A DNA stretch of 64,000 nucleotides. Source: Pseudocercospora fijiensis CIRAD86. Lineage: Eukaryota; Ascomycota; Dothideomycetes; Mycosphaerellales; Mycosphaerellaceae. Below are positions 31,652 through 42,108 of this stretch, piece by piece. The stretch covers positions 11,509,501-11,573,500 of the forward strand of contig NW_006921532.1 in assembly GCF_000340215.1 (NCBI RefSeq), given 5' to 3'. Below the pieces are notes generated by a model. That model saw only the letters and a program-made list of their open reading frames with translations. It did no database searches and was not told the origin of the DNA. How positions within the stretch are numbered: the stretch's first letter is position 1; each line of letters opens with the position of its first letter. A program made the position numbers and the translations under genes.

Positions 31652-32674
31652 TCACTCGTCCTCCAGGTTTTCGACTTCGCCTAGGTCAGTCCACTCTTCG
31701 TCTTCCTCCTCCTCCTCCTCCTCCTGATCATAGTCCGCGAATTCTGGATTCAGCTCCACAGAACCAACGCCTTCCTCTCGCTCCCCAACGACCTGCCCCC
31801 TTCTAACCGCGCCATTGAAGAACTCATTCTCGATCTTGACCGGCAATTCCACCATCATTGATGAGTCCAAGTCCTTTTCGAAGAAACCAAGTTCCACTTT
31901 CCCACGCGATTCTAATCCCGCAATATCCTGCTCCATCCACTGCTCGAACCTTTTCTCTCTGAAATTCTCCTCATCAACACTACCTTCCGATGCCCTCCGC
32001 ATAACCACCCGCTCACAAGGCGACGTCGGCGAGATCGAGATAGAATGCACACGTTTCGACTCACTACTACTCGAAGCCTGAGTTTCAACCGGTGAAGCAT
32101 GAGCATTAAACTGCCATCTTTGCCCCTTAGGAGGAGTTCTCATTCCGCGCTTTTCCAGCATCTTCGTGACGCGCTCGAGTTTCTCCAGACTTTCGCGATC
32201 TAGACGCGCTGCCAATTCGAGGCGAGATTTTGTGGAATTTTCTAGACATTGGAGGGAGGTGCGGTCTGAGATGCGAGCGAGGCGCTCGAGGTAGGCGGTG
32301 CGCGCGGCGCGTTGCATGGCTTGGATCTCGGGGGATAAAGAGGTTTGAGTGGTGTCTTGAATGACTTCGTCTAGGTAGGTGTCGAGTGTGTGCGTAGGAG
32401 GTGGGTCAGCGTGTTGTGCTTCTCGGCAATGCTGGTTGTCTTGAGCTGGCGGCACATTTGTGGTCCACTTGAAAGTAGTGAAGAGGCTGATGAAGAAGGA
32501 GGAGTTGAAGTATGTGGATAAGAACCCGTAGGAGGCCACCCTCTGTTCGAGGCCAATGGCCATCTTCGATGTTGCTGGTTTGCGGTGTTGTCGGCAAGAA
32601 GTGAGCAAGCTGTTGGATTTTGTAGAAATTGAAGCTGGCAACTGGCAAGAAGTTGAAGAAGTGGAGTCATGCAT
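31652..32674 (-). CDS. Unknown acidic coiled-coil protein
   Basis: 340 codons from the ATG at 32674; an alternative in-frame ATG at 32563 (MAIGLEQRV) would remove 37 Ser/Thr/Gln-rich residues and may be the real start. A short hydrophobic stretch, FLSTYFNSSFFISLFTTF, lies at about 50-67. A helical Arg/Leu/Glu-rich part follows (about 115-175). A Ser-rich region contains likely phosphorylation sites such as RRASEGS. The protein ends in a run of Glu with DEEWTDLGE. I do not recognise the family. No intron needed. Confidence 0.6.
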   Translation of the reverse strand: MHDSTSSTSCQLPASISTKSNSLLTSCRQHRKPATSKMAIGLEQRVASYGFLSTYFNSSFFISLFTTFKWTTNVPPAQDNQHCREAQHADPPPTHTLDTYLDEVIQDTTQTSLSPEIQAMQRAARTAYLERLARISDRTSLQCLENSTKSRLELAARLDRESLEKLERVTKMLEKRGMRTPPKGQRWQFNAHASPVETQASSSSESKRVHSISISPTSPCERVVMRRASEGSVDEENFREKRFEQWMEQDIAGLESRGKVELGFFEKDLDSSMMVELPVKIENEFFNGAVRRGQVVGEREEGVGSVELNPEFADYDQEEEEEEEDEEWTDLGEVENLEDE

Positions 32675-33154
32675 TCAGAAGTGAATGAGTTTGCGATGCG
32701 GCCTAGCCGTTGGAATTGTTCGGCTTTGCAGCTGCACTAATTGTGCAGCTTCACTCTGGGGATCCCAGGGCACCACATGCGGCCCCCAATGCGTCCAGAT
32801 CTAGTTGCGTAATTACACACGACTGGACTCGAGCGTTTATGGTCTAGTACTACTCTCGTGTAATGTCTTGAAGTCCGACTAAGGTCCATCGTGGTCCTGG
32901 TGGAAACGCTATTAGGTGCCGACCAGATCAGCTCAAAGGCCTTGTGAGTCGCCTCCGGCTTCCATTGTATGACTGGGGTGAACTGTTCTTATTCTGGGAT
33001 GTCATTTGGGCCATTCTTCCATTTCCCGCTCTCAAGCATTCTGCATCGCATCTTCTCTTCTTACCCGCAGCCCAGCTCATCACTCATTAATCACATATTG
33101 ATGCAATGGCGGCCGCCTCCAAGATCCTGTTGGCATGTTCTCGCCAGCTGCTCT
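32675..33154. other. Intergenic, nothing recognised
   Basis: 480 bp between two minus-strand genes. It holds the promoter of the unknown acidic protein and the 3' end of the nucleoporin gene. No structure noted. Confidence 0.45.
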
Positions 33155-34486
33155 TCACTCATCGGCTTTCAAGCCACAGAAGTCCGTGCCCAAAACTGTG
33201 TCAATCCAGAAGAAGAATCGCCAATACAAGCTGGCTCGGTGCCAGTCGAAGGAGCCGTCCTCTTTTCGCGGCACGGCGCTGCCGATGACCTCGCTTGCAC
33301 CAATGATGGTTGACCAGGAAGCTTTCGCTGGCTTAGCTGCGAAGATCTGCTTTTGTTCTCGCAATCCTTCCGGTATGGTGGCGCCTTCGATTCTTCGCCC
33401 TCTTCGGACCGTCTGTGGATGCCCACGAGGGGCTATCGACCGCGCTTGAAACCCACTTGCAGCTGGCGTAGGCGAGCTCGGACTTTGGGGCCGATCTGGA
33501 AGACCACCGCGTCCGCCATTGTTGAGGGTTGAAGAACTCGCCGGAGAGTCGTCTCCTAGAGGAGCATTCCAAGGCGGTCGTCCAGACTGCGTTGCGGTGG
33601 CTGACGTTGCGGTCGTCGATGATCCGTTGGGACTACCATCGGCGCCAGCATGGCCTACCAAGAACGTACGTGGCAACTGTCCTTCAACATGAACTCCGCC
33701 TTGAGTAGCAGGAACAGCCTCGTCCACAGTCGGTCCTGCCCCCGTGTAGTATTGCGCAGAGACATTGTAGCCTTTGATGATATGCGGTTGTCGCGAGATG
33801 GCGAGATCTGCCGCCTGACTAGAATCAAAGGTGACCTTAATCCAGTGACTGCCGCCGCGATATGTGTTCTTTTTCCGCATCGCTGCGCGCGACAAGCTCT
33901 TTTGCCTGCCCAGTGATCTAGTGGTGTCGAATCTTGCTCCGGGTGGTGCCCTCTCGTAGTCTTCAAGGATACTGCCGCCTGAGACACGCTCATAGAAGTC
34001 GATAGCTGCCCACTGCATGTTCTCTCCAAAGCCAAATATGATGACCTCTGTCGGCTCGCCATCCTGCGCAACGGCGGCAGGCGCTCTCGATGCGGGTTGT
34101 TGTGCAGTAGCAGCATTCGGATCTACTTCGCCTAGTGCATCTCTGCCATCTCTTCGAGTGTCTTCTTTCGGGACCACCGTCTTCATGGAGCCGAAAATGG
34201 CATCTTCGGCAGCGATGTTCTCGGCGCGTATCCTGTCCTCCTCTCGTCGCGGCTCCGCTGTCTTGCTTCTTGACCTCGATGCCCTGCTTCCTGTCCTGCG
34301 CATGCTCCTGCCAAATGGCCCTCTCTCAAGGGGTTCACGGCGCTCGGAATCTGGTGCTGGTGTGAGAGTGTTGCCATATTCGTAGCCCCATGGTAGCCGT
34401 CGACCAGTGGCATCCACAGCGCGTTCTGCTTCTGGGACGGCGTGCACCTGCATGCCAGGCCGCTGATTCCGTAGCGCTCCGTACAT
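33155..34486 (-). CDS. Nup53/Nup35-type nucleoporin
   Basis: 443 residues, one exon. The middle part holds the Nup53-type RRM (MPPN) fold: TEVIIFGFGENMQWAAIDFYE (about 151-171) for the first strand and helix, then HWIKVTFDSSQAADLAISRQP and IKGYNVSAQYY. The flanks are disordered and rich in Arg/Ser/Pro. The C-terminus, YWRFFFWIDTVLGTDFCGL, is an aromatic amphipathic helix of the kind by which Nup53 binds the nuclear membrane. The family sits in the inner ring of the nuclear pore. Start at the ATG at 34486; a short upstream exon cannot be excluded. Divergent from the bHLH gene, 284 bp away. Confidence 0.82.
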   Translation of the reverse strand: MYGALRNQRPGMQVHAVPEAERAVDATGRRLPWGYEYGNTLTPAPDSERREPLERGPFGRSMRRTGSRASRSRSKTAEPRREEDRIRAENIAAEDAIFGSMKTVVPKEDTRRDGRDALGEVDPNAATAQQPASRAPAAVAQDGEPTEVIIFGFGENMQWAAIDFYERVSGGSILEDYERAPPGARFDTTRSLGRQKSLSRAAMRKKNTYRGGSHWIKVTFDSSQAADLAISRQPHIIKGYNVSAQYYTGAGPTVDEAVPATQGGVHVEGQLPRTFLVGHAGADGSPNGSSTTATSATATQSGRPPWNAPLGDDSPASSSTLNNGGRGGLPDRPQSPSSPTPAASGFQARSIAPRGHPQTVRRGRRIEGATIPEGLREQKQIFAAKPAKASWSTIIGASEVIGSAVPRKEDGSFDWHRASLYWRFFFWIDTVLGTDFCGLKADE

Positions 34487-34770
34487 GTCGTCGAGTGGAA
34501 ATCGGCAAGGCTTCGAAGGTGGCTGCGTTGCTGTGCAGCAGCTGAATGGGATTCAAGATGGACCAAGGATCGCGTCTGGGCGCGATTGCCAAGCCCGGCC
34601 ACGGCTAAACTTTCACTTTCCAGAAGTTACACTTCGGCCAAGCTCTCGGGTACAAATTCCCTCCCGAACTTAAGCAAGCGCGAGGCCACACCTCCGCCCG
34701 CTCTCTCCTCACGCGCGACACGATTCCATTCCTTCCAGAAACTCGATGCTGCTTGCTTGATGAGGCCACA

Positions 34771-35439
34771 ATGAGCAGTGTGTCGTCTGGCAACAGCCAG
34801 GACACCTCCAAGACCCCGCGCAAGAAGCGCGTCCGGAACTGGACCAAGGATGACAGGGCCGCACACGCCGTCATCGAGAAATCGAGGCGCGAAGCCTTTA
34901 ACGAGCAACTCTTGCTGCTGGCCGGTCTTCTGCCGAATCTCGACGGCGCGAAACCTGCCCAGCTCACAAAGCACGTGATTGTCGCCGAGAGCATCGAACA
35001 CATTCGCGCGCAGACGGCAGCCTTTGACGTCTTGACCGAGCAGGCCGTGGCGGTGGCGCGTGAGCGACAGGCCCTGCTCGCCGAGGTGAATCAATGGCGA
35101 TCGACCTGTGGCATGCCCGCCAGACAGGCTGAGGCTCAGCCTGGTCTGCAGCCCTCCGACAGGCTGCCGATCATTGCAGAAGACCTCCCACTCCATCCGG
35201 GCAATCTGGCAAACGACCTCCCATTCGGCCACGCACTGCAGCCCGCCCACAACGTCCAGCCATCGCAGACGAGTCCATCACAGCCCACGAACGCACAGGC
35301 TCACCATTTGGGCCCGAACGCCCTGCACAATATGTCCATACCACCTGCTGAAGGAAGTCAAATGTATGCTGGAACAGATGTCGATCTCTATCAGCCACAA
35401 TCTATCCAATACATGCCCTATCCCATGCCACAAACTTGA
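34771..35439 (+). CDS. bHLH transcription factor
   Basis: 222 residues, intronless, starting at the ATG at 34771. The basic region and helix 1 read HAVIEKSRREAFNEQLLLLA (about 32-51), with His, Glu and Arg at the positions that contact E-box DNA. A loop with PNLDGAKPAQL and helix 2 KHVIVAESIEHIRAQ follow, extending into a coiled leucine-rich helix. The Arg at the third contact position predicts CACGTG-type sites. The remaining half is Pro/Gln/Asn-rich and low complexity. The domain lies near the N-terminus, unlike SREBP-type fungal factors. Target genes unknown; a CACGTG site lies 1.5 kb away in the neighbouring promoter. Confidence 0.88.
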   Translation: MSSVSSGNSQDTSKTPRKKRVRNWTKDDRAAHAVIEKSRREAFNEQLLLLAGLLPNLDGAKPAQLTKHVIVAESIEHIRAQTAAFDVLTEQAVAVARERQALLAEVNQWRSTCGMPARQAEAQPGLQPSDRLPIIAEDLPLHPGNLANDLPFGHALQPAHNVQPSQTSPSQPTNAQAHHLGPNALHNMSIPPAEGSQMYAGTDVDLYQPQSIQYMPYPMPQT

Positions 35440-35452
35440 GCCGCCTTGATAC

Positions 35453-36715
35453 TCAGACCTCCTGGAAGGCTTTCTCGATCTTCGCCTTGCTTTCAAGCAG
35501 ACCGCCTGTGAACAGCTCGAGCGCATCCTTCAGCCTCTGTTTCGTGACCGGATCGCCTTCGATCGCCTTCGCCAGCTCTTCTCCATTGTTGGCCAGATAG
35601 TCGACCTCTGTGCTGGCAAGCTTCCAGTCGATCTTAGCCGCCCAAAGTGGATCGACTTTCGATACCTCTCTGAGCCGATCGGGTGTGCTGTAGCTGGTAT
35701 AGAATCCAGATGGCTGAGGCTTTGGCCTTCCTTCGCCAGGTTGCTTGGTGCCGTCATACTGCAGACCTGCCAGCTCGTCCAAAACCTGAGGCGAGATTGT
35801 GGCGGAGTGGCAGCCATGCTCGCCAGCTGCCATTGCTTCTTTGGCCGTAATGAAGCTAAAGTTCATGTCAGCGGGTACGGGGAATGTCAGGCACTGGAAA
35901 GTGTCCTACCTGGCTTGTTTAAGCAGTGGCTGCTCCTTCCCAGTCTGCTTATACAGCTTCGCATACGTTTCTAAGATCTGAAGCGTACGCGCAGACATTG
36001 GGTGCTCTCGTGCAGGATCTTCGACATTCGGCCACAGTTTGAGGTCATCATGCGCCTTCACCTCGTTGAAGTATGGGCTGATGTAAAGGCATTCCGCCTG
36101 ACTGGCCGCAATGGCTTGAGGGAGACCAAACAAAGCTGTTCCAAGAGTGCGGATCCCTTCCTTCTTGAGGATCGGACAAGCATTCAGGGCTGGGCCTGTG
36201 GAAGGAATCTTGATGCAGTATCGATCTTGAGGGATACCAATCCTCTCGAATTCTTTCGCATACGCTCGAGCAGAGTCGAGGACCGCTTGGGTGTCATAGG
36301 CCTCGTTTGGGTACACTTGCAGCAGAACTCGGCCTTTGATATTGTCGATATTGTGCTTGCACATGGTCACCGCCTGCCCAGCTGTCAGCTTGGTGCGAAC
36401 TCCGGCTCATTGAAGCACATCTTACAATTCGAGTGTATGCGGCTTTCCAACCCTCGGACTTCAGCTCCTTACAGATGTCATGGAACATCTGCTTGTTGTC
36501 TGGATGTGACATCTGCTGATTGACCCAGAGGTTGTTGCTGGTCATATCATTGGGTGTGATCTGGAGGTTCTTCGAGTATGTAGGATCCATCCACTATAGC
36601 GATAAACACAGTCAGCAACGCGACATCGTGGAAATTGCGTTAAGCGTATCGTTACACTCACATCTACATCGACATTGAGCTGCTCATCCAACTTTTGCAA
36701 CCACGTCTGAGGCAT
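35453..36715 (-). CDS. Transaldolase-like enzyme (atypical fungal group)
   Basis: Minus-strand exons: 36662-36715, 36426-36593, 35910-36373 and 35453-35855; introns 68, 52 and 54 nt; 362 residues. The class I aldolase barrel is recognised from VDVDWMDP, ITPNDMTSNNLWVNQQMSHP (strand 1-2), VLLQVYPNEAYDT, YCIKIPSTGPALNACPILKK (with the likely Schiff-base Lys), LGTALFGLPQAIAASQAECLYISPYFNEV, and GCHSATISPQVLDELAGL near the end. This is clearly transaldolase-like but far from yeast Tal1 in sequence. Pentose-phosphate sugar exchange is the likely chemistry; some fungal paralogues lie in other pathways. It shares an 824-bp divergent promoter with a sugar transporter. Confidence 0.83.
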
Positions 36716-37539
36716 CTTTTCGAACAGATTGAGGGGGGGATTTTGAAATTGAGGGCACGAAGTTGAGAGTGAGAGAAAAGTCAACCCGGATGGTCCATCC
36801 TTAAGGGAAATCGGGGCCGGTGTCTTTCACACGCTGCGAAAGCGCTTGGTCACCGCACAAGGGTTCAGTAGCTCTACTGCACAGCCGGAGGTCGACGTGG
36901 TGCAGCACACGTGGTGCAGCATCTGTATACCGATTGATCGCGCGAATGACTACCCTATGCAGTAATTCTGCACCTCACTGTACAGGTCTTGCATGAGGAT
37001 CTCGGCCCGGGTGGATCACATTGTAATATGATTGTAGGTCCTGCACAGGCTTCTGCTTTTAGTCCCGGCCGACTTGCTCTGCCCATGTGTCAAGACTTTG
37101 TCCTGCACAGGCCTTTGTGGCACAAAGCGGGGACAGCCGAATGCCATGCACGACCCCAGATGGAGTACATTGTGGGGAGACCAGGATGTCTCTTCGCTAT
37201 ACCAGAGCAGACACGACCTTGCAAGGACAAAAACGATCTCGGCATCACAAAGCGGACCCAACGCAAGTGTTTCATTGGTGGAGATACATGTGACCAGGCT
37301 CTTGAGTTCAGATCCATGGCATGCTTCATTCAACGCGGCCCGAAACGGAGTTGGCATCGCAAGACCTCACCTGTCTGAACAGTCGTTGAACTGCCGTCTA
37401 GAGCGTATGTGGCTGAAATTATATGAACTATGTCATCTCCTCATCGGTCCATTGAGTTCTTCCGTGCAGCTGGCATTGTGCTTTGCCCATAGCTCCAGTG
37501 ATCTGTCTCTAGTCAGCTTCTCAGCATCAAACCACCATA
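36716..37539. promoter_or_regulatory. Divergent promoter region, transaldolase and sugar transporter
   Basis: 824 bp between two divergent start codons. It contains a 14-bp tandem repeat with an E-box (36895-36922) and two copies of TCCTGCACAGGC (about 37039 and 37099). No convincing gene; the open frames here are short and lack domains. Confidence 0.5.
36895..36922. repeat. 14-bp tandem duplication carrying a CACGTG E-box
   Basis: ACGTGGTGCAGCAC (36895-36908) is followed immediately by ACGTGGTGCAGCAT (36909-36922). The junction creates CACGTG at 36908-36913, the core site of bHLH factors. It is 180 bp upstream of the transaldolase start. Confidence 0.85.
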
Positions 37540-39440
37540 ATGGCCGAATCGGAAGGTCAAAAGAAGAACGATGCGAAAGTCGAGCATCTCGAGTTCGAAG
37601 GCGTGCTCGAAAGACGCCAGAATCCTGAAGGCAAGATCCGCAATCCACTGGCCGATCTGACCAGACCTGAACTCGAACGTCAAGTTGAAGGCTTCTGCGA
37701 AACCTATGGTCTTCAAGATAAGCTCGAGCTCTTTCAAAGAGCCGCTCTCGTCGCTCAACGCCCAGACGACTTTGAAACTATCGAAGAGCTCACGGTCGAG
37801 GACAAGAAATGGCTTCGCTTGGAGAAAACGAATCGCTGGAAACTTCCTTGGACGCTGTATCTCTGCATAGCAGTAGTGTCCCTCGGCTCAGCCATTCAAG
37901 GCTGGGACAACACAGGAGCCAATGGAGCCAACCTCTCCTTTCCCGAAGAATTCGGTATTGCGGACAATGGATGGCTGATCGGAGTCATCAATTCTGCGCC
38001 AACTCTTTTCGGCCTCGCATCAGCCTGGGCAGCAGATCCCGTCAACAACAAGTTCGGTCGACGAGGAACCATCTTTCTCACAAATCTTTTCGTCGTCTTT
38101 CCGGTTCTAGCACAGGCCTTCACGCACACATGGCAAGAATTGATGATTTGTCGACTCTTCATGGGCATTGGAATGGGTGTGAAGATTTCCACGATTCCGG
38201 TCTACACGGCTGAAGTTGCCCCTGCGAGTATTCGAGGGGGGCTTGTGACGAGCTTTCAGTTGTGGGTCGCTTTTGGCATTCTGGTTGGTTTCAGCTCGAA
38301 TCTTTGGTTCAAGGATGTTGGGAAGAATGCTTGGAGGTTCCAGCTCGCTGCGGCTTTCGCACCTGCTCTGCCGTTGCTGTTCATTATTTGGCTGTGTCCT
38401 GGTGAGTTGTCTACAGTACATCACGGTATAAGGGCGAGGCTGACTTGGTAATATAGAATCTCCGAGGTGGTATCTGAAGAAGAATCGATACGAGAAGGCA
38501 TTCCGTTCTTTCTGCCGGATTCGAAATTCCGAGCTCCAGGCTGCGAGAGAGATGTATTTCGCACATATTCAGGTCCTGCAAGAGCGAGCAGCATTCGAGG
38601 GCAAGTCTATCGCCCATCGAGCTTGGGAACTCTTCTCCGTCCCACGGATTCGCCGGGCCACCGTCGCATCATCTTGGATCGTCATCAGTCAGCAGTTCAG
38701 TGGCATCAACATCATGGTAATACAGTCTTCCATCATCTTTGACTGATCACCAACTGACTATGTGTGTCTAGGCCTTCTACTCCTCAACAATCTTCTCAAC
38801 AGCAGGCTACAACGTAACACAATCCCTCCTCGCCTCCTGGGGCTTCGGACTCGTCACCCTCCTCTTCGCCTTCCCAGCAATCTACACAATGGACACATTC
38901 GGCCGCCGCAACCTCCTCCTCCTCACATTCCCCAACATGGCATGGTGTCTCCTCGCCGCCGGCCTCTGCTTCCTCATCGACAAAGACAACAGCGCACGCG
39001 TCCCTTTAATCGCCCTCTTCATCTACATCTTCTCAGCCTTATACGGTCCCGGAATCGGCCCCATCCCTTCAATCTACTTCTCCGAAGCCTACCCCCTCTC
39101 TCACCGCGAAATCGGCGCAGCTTTCACCATCTGTGTCAACAACGCTTTAGGAAGTGCTTTGGGACTTACTTTCCCTTCACTCCTCGCTAAGATCACCCCC
39201 ACCGGAGCTTTTGGGTTTTATGCTGGTCTTAATATCATCGCCTTCGTCGGGATTTTCTTCATTGTGCGTGAGACCAAGCAATTGAGTTTGGAAGAATTGG
39301 ATTATGTTTTTGGTTTGCCTACGTCCAGGCATGCGAACTATATGGTTAGGACGTGGTTGCCGTGGTGGTTTAGGAGGTGGGTGCTTTGGAGGAGGGATGA
39401 GGAGTTGGTGCCGCTTTATCGGAGGGAGGGGATGCATTGA
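37540..39440 (+). CDS. MFS sugar transporter with long N-terminal domain
   Basis: Three exons: 37540-38401, 38457-38716 and 38772-39440; both introns 55 nt; 596 residues. About 105 charged residues precede helix 1 (NPLADLTRPELERQVEGFCETYGL), a feature of one clade of fungal sugar porters. Then come GWDNTGANGANL, NNKFGRRG (loop 2-3), GVKISTIPVYTAEVAPASIRGG, ESPRWYLKKNRYEKAF (rebuilt across intron 1), QQFSGINIM-AFYSSTIF (rebuilt across intron 2), FGRRNLLL, and RETKQLSLEELDYVFGL. Twelve helices expected; plasma membrane. The substrate could be a hexose, polyol or disaccharide. Exon 3 changes from strongly C-ending to G-ending codons near its end. Confidence 0.88.
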
Positions 39441-39733
39441 AGTGATTTCAATGAATGAAAATTGTGATGAAGCGTGTGCCAATTTTGAGTTTGTTTCTGA
39501 TACATACTAATACAATTTGATGATGCCATACATGTACATCCCATCTAATCAACAAAACGCCATGAACGCCTGTGTTTTTTTTCCCCGATCCAGCCTTGAG
39601 CAATGAATGAATAACCCAACCCCAACACCGCCATCCTACCAGACAATTTCTCCCCAATCCATTCCGAACCGCCAGAACTCAAACATCCAAAGCCAAGCTC
39701 ATCTCATATCCCAATCCAATTCCTTCCATTCAT

Positions 39734-40816
39734 TCAGAAAGAACTTCGCGTTCTGGTTCCGGTGTTATTTGCACGACGAGAAGCAGCAGATCGCGCCAAC
39801 ACCCGGTCAACAATTTCCTGATCCGAGAAATTCTCCAATCCAGTACGAGGACGAGGAGCGTTCGGGGGGTTGTTCGCATTCCGAGCTTCGATTCGCGCCT
39901 GCATGCGTTCCCACATCGCAAGAAGTTGTTCCGTCGTCAACATTTCCAATCCTTCTCTGAGCATGCGTTCGTTAGCAGGCGGATGAGGATTCGGATCATC
40001 GAAAATCGCCCTCCGACTCCCCTTCGTCCCGAATCTCGGACACCCGTTTTCCTGACCTGCGTCCCAGTGTCCACGCGAAGATTTTTCTCCGCAGATGAAG
40101 CAGAAATCTGTGCGACAGAAGGCGCAGCGCACGCCGTTGCAGCCGTCTTGTAGAGACATTTTTACGCGGCAGGTGGGGAGGGGACAGATTTGGTAGTCTA
40201 GGCCTTGGGTTAGACCTTCGAAGGCGTTGTCTTCTTCTTCTTCCGTGGCGGGGCATTCGTGGGTTGAGGATGAGGACCGGGGTTGGGAGCAGCGGGTGCA
40301 TGTGAGGTGGTTGCAGGATTGGCAGGGGATGGTGGGTGAGGAAGAAGAGAGGAGGGTTTTGGTTCCGAGGAAGTGGCCGCAGGGGTGTTGAGTCATGATG
40401 GATGTGCCGTTGCGGTTGCGTTTGCCGGTGGGAGTGTCGTCGATGGAGTTTTTGCAGTAAAGACGAAATTTGACTGGGGTGGTGTATTCTTCTTCTTTGC
40501 TGCGCCAGGAGGTTAGGAAGGCTGGATCGAAAAATTCCGGATAGTGGCTTGGCTCGAGGACTGTAGTCCCGTATTTGACGGGGTACTTGCTTTCGTCCTT
40601 GAGGGCATCCTGGAATTGGGGAACGTAGCCGGTCTCGAAGCAGTCGGAGCAGAGGTGGTCGCCGGCGACCTGGACGTGCTTGTCCGTGCAGTCATCGAAG
40701 CAAGCAGCACATTCGATATGCTGAGGCTGGGAATCAGGCTGCGATGCGCCTGCTGAGTTGTTCGGGCGCCTGTCTGACGTGGTGAATGATGTGAAAGGGT
40801 TGATGAGTCTCTCCAT
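39734..40816 (-). CDS. IBR/RBR-type RING ubiquitin ligase-like protein
   Basis: 360 residues from the ATG at 40816; the open frame extends upstream only with a TTG. Cys-rich blocks are CAACFDDC..H..GDHLCSDCFETGY (RING1-like), an IBR-like centre (CGHFLG..CQSCNHLTCTRC), and RING2 (CPLPTCRVKMSLQDGCNGVRCAFCRTDFCFICGE), with the Cys of DGC in the catalytic position. The C-terminal part is helical and Arg-rich. Fungal RBR proteins of this layout are numerous and functionally unassigned. It is unlike the shorter RBR at 7648 in sequence and domain spacing. Intronless. Confidence 0.78.
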   Translation of the reverse strand: MERLINPFTSFTTSDRRPNNSAGASQPDSQPQHIECAACFDDCTDKHVQVAGDHLCSDCFETGYVPQFQDALKDESKYPVKYGTTVLEPSHYPEFFDPAFLTSWRSKEEEYTTPVKFRLYCKNSIDDTPTGKRNRNGTSIMTQHPCGHFLGTKTLLSSSSPTIPCQSCNHLTCTRCSQPRSSSSTHECPATEEEEDNAFEGLTQGLDYQICPLPTCRVKMSLQDGCNGVRCAFCRTDFCFICGEKSSRGHWDAGQENGCPRFGTKGSRRAIFDDPNPHPPANERMLREGLEMLTTEQLLAMWERMQARIEARNANNPPNAPRPRTGLENFSDQEIVDRVLARSAASRRANNTGTRTRSSF

Positions 40817-42108
40817 CTTGTGCTCGTGTTGGCTAGAAATCTCTTTCCTTCGCGCGTGATGGGTTCGTTTCGTAGGTGGAAGAACGTTGTTGAATCGAGT
40901 CTTGTCTCTCAAGATCGGGATTCCCGTGATTCTGTGGTTCTGGGGTGGTTGCCAGACTCTACTGAGGCGGCGACGTTTTATTAAGTCGGATTGCAACAAG
41001 TGAACTGGCTTTGCTGTGGATTTAGTGACTGTAGGTCAATGAAACAATGACATTGAACCATTGTGAACAACGAGATTGGAATCGTGACAATGGTCGCCAT
41101 CCTTTGTATCGAGGCGGTTGTCATCATGAACAATGCCTTGTTCAGCATACAACCGATCGCAACAGCGTAGCATTCGCCCATAGTAATACGCTGAGCTGAT
41201 ATTGCGGTAGCAAGCGAAAGAGATGAACGCGTTTGAGTCTGGTAGAGGTCAGCGTACATTACTCAACTCATTCGAAATGCCTCTTTTGCAACCATTCGCA
41301 CTCAAGTCCAGTGGTTCATAGCCTACCGCGTCGCTAAAGAATGTAAGAACCGTGAAGTCCGAGGCAAAATGATTTCCGCGTCCTTTGAATGCTTTCGTAT
41401 ATTACAACAAAACTTATTAGCCACTATGTCATGAAGGTGCCTGCTTGCCCTTTGCTCCCAGCAATGCATATCGGTAAAAAGAGACAAATTTCCACCCATC
41501 CCTTCTTGGAAGTCTCTCAAGTGTATAGAGCATCGCAAAGCACCAATGTGGACTTGCGCCTATAGAGATGCTGAAGCAGCAGGCGTCTTGACCATTTCCA
41601 GTTTCAAGCTCGACCTCAGTGGAGAGAGGTGCGCATCGAAGCAGAACAGACAGCTTTGTCGATAGGCAAACGGTAGCTGCTGGTTGTGGGTCACCAATTG
41701 GAACTTCAGAGCTTGACCTCAAAGACCGAAGCGAGACCGCTGCAAAACGTGTGATATCAAGTCTTATTGTTTGCCGCAGACCGAATTTCAGTAAAGTCTT
41801 CGAGACTCATGTCACCGGTATCAGGATAGCAGTCGAGCACACCACGTAGAGCAGAGTAGTAGGTAGAAGACGAGAACAAGCGCATAATGTTCCGATCTTG
41901 AGACCAACGAGACCAAGGTCAGTGTCGCACTCATGGACAGACAGGCAATCGAGAGCGTAACCAAACGCGGGTATCATCGACAGAAGGAGATTCACCAGCC
42001 AGGAGGGAGAGAAGGTCGCAACATGCTCCAGAGCGAGCACCACGGCAGTCATCGATGTATGTCACCCTCACGGCATGTTCAGATGTGTTCAGCACTGAGC
42101 TCAATCGC
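40817..42108. other. Intergenic 1.3 kb, no confident gene
   Basis: Promoter of the RBR gene on the left, 3' flank of the KH gene on the right. The longest frame in the middle (minus strand, 41429-41722, 97 codons) has no signature; I do not annotate it. Confidence 0.45.

Noticed and set aside
34627..35250. 207-codon minus-strand frame opposite the bHLH gene
   Set aside because: Shadow of the bHLH coding sequence; the plus strand carries a clear domain.
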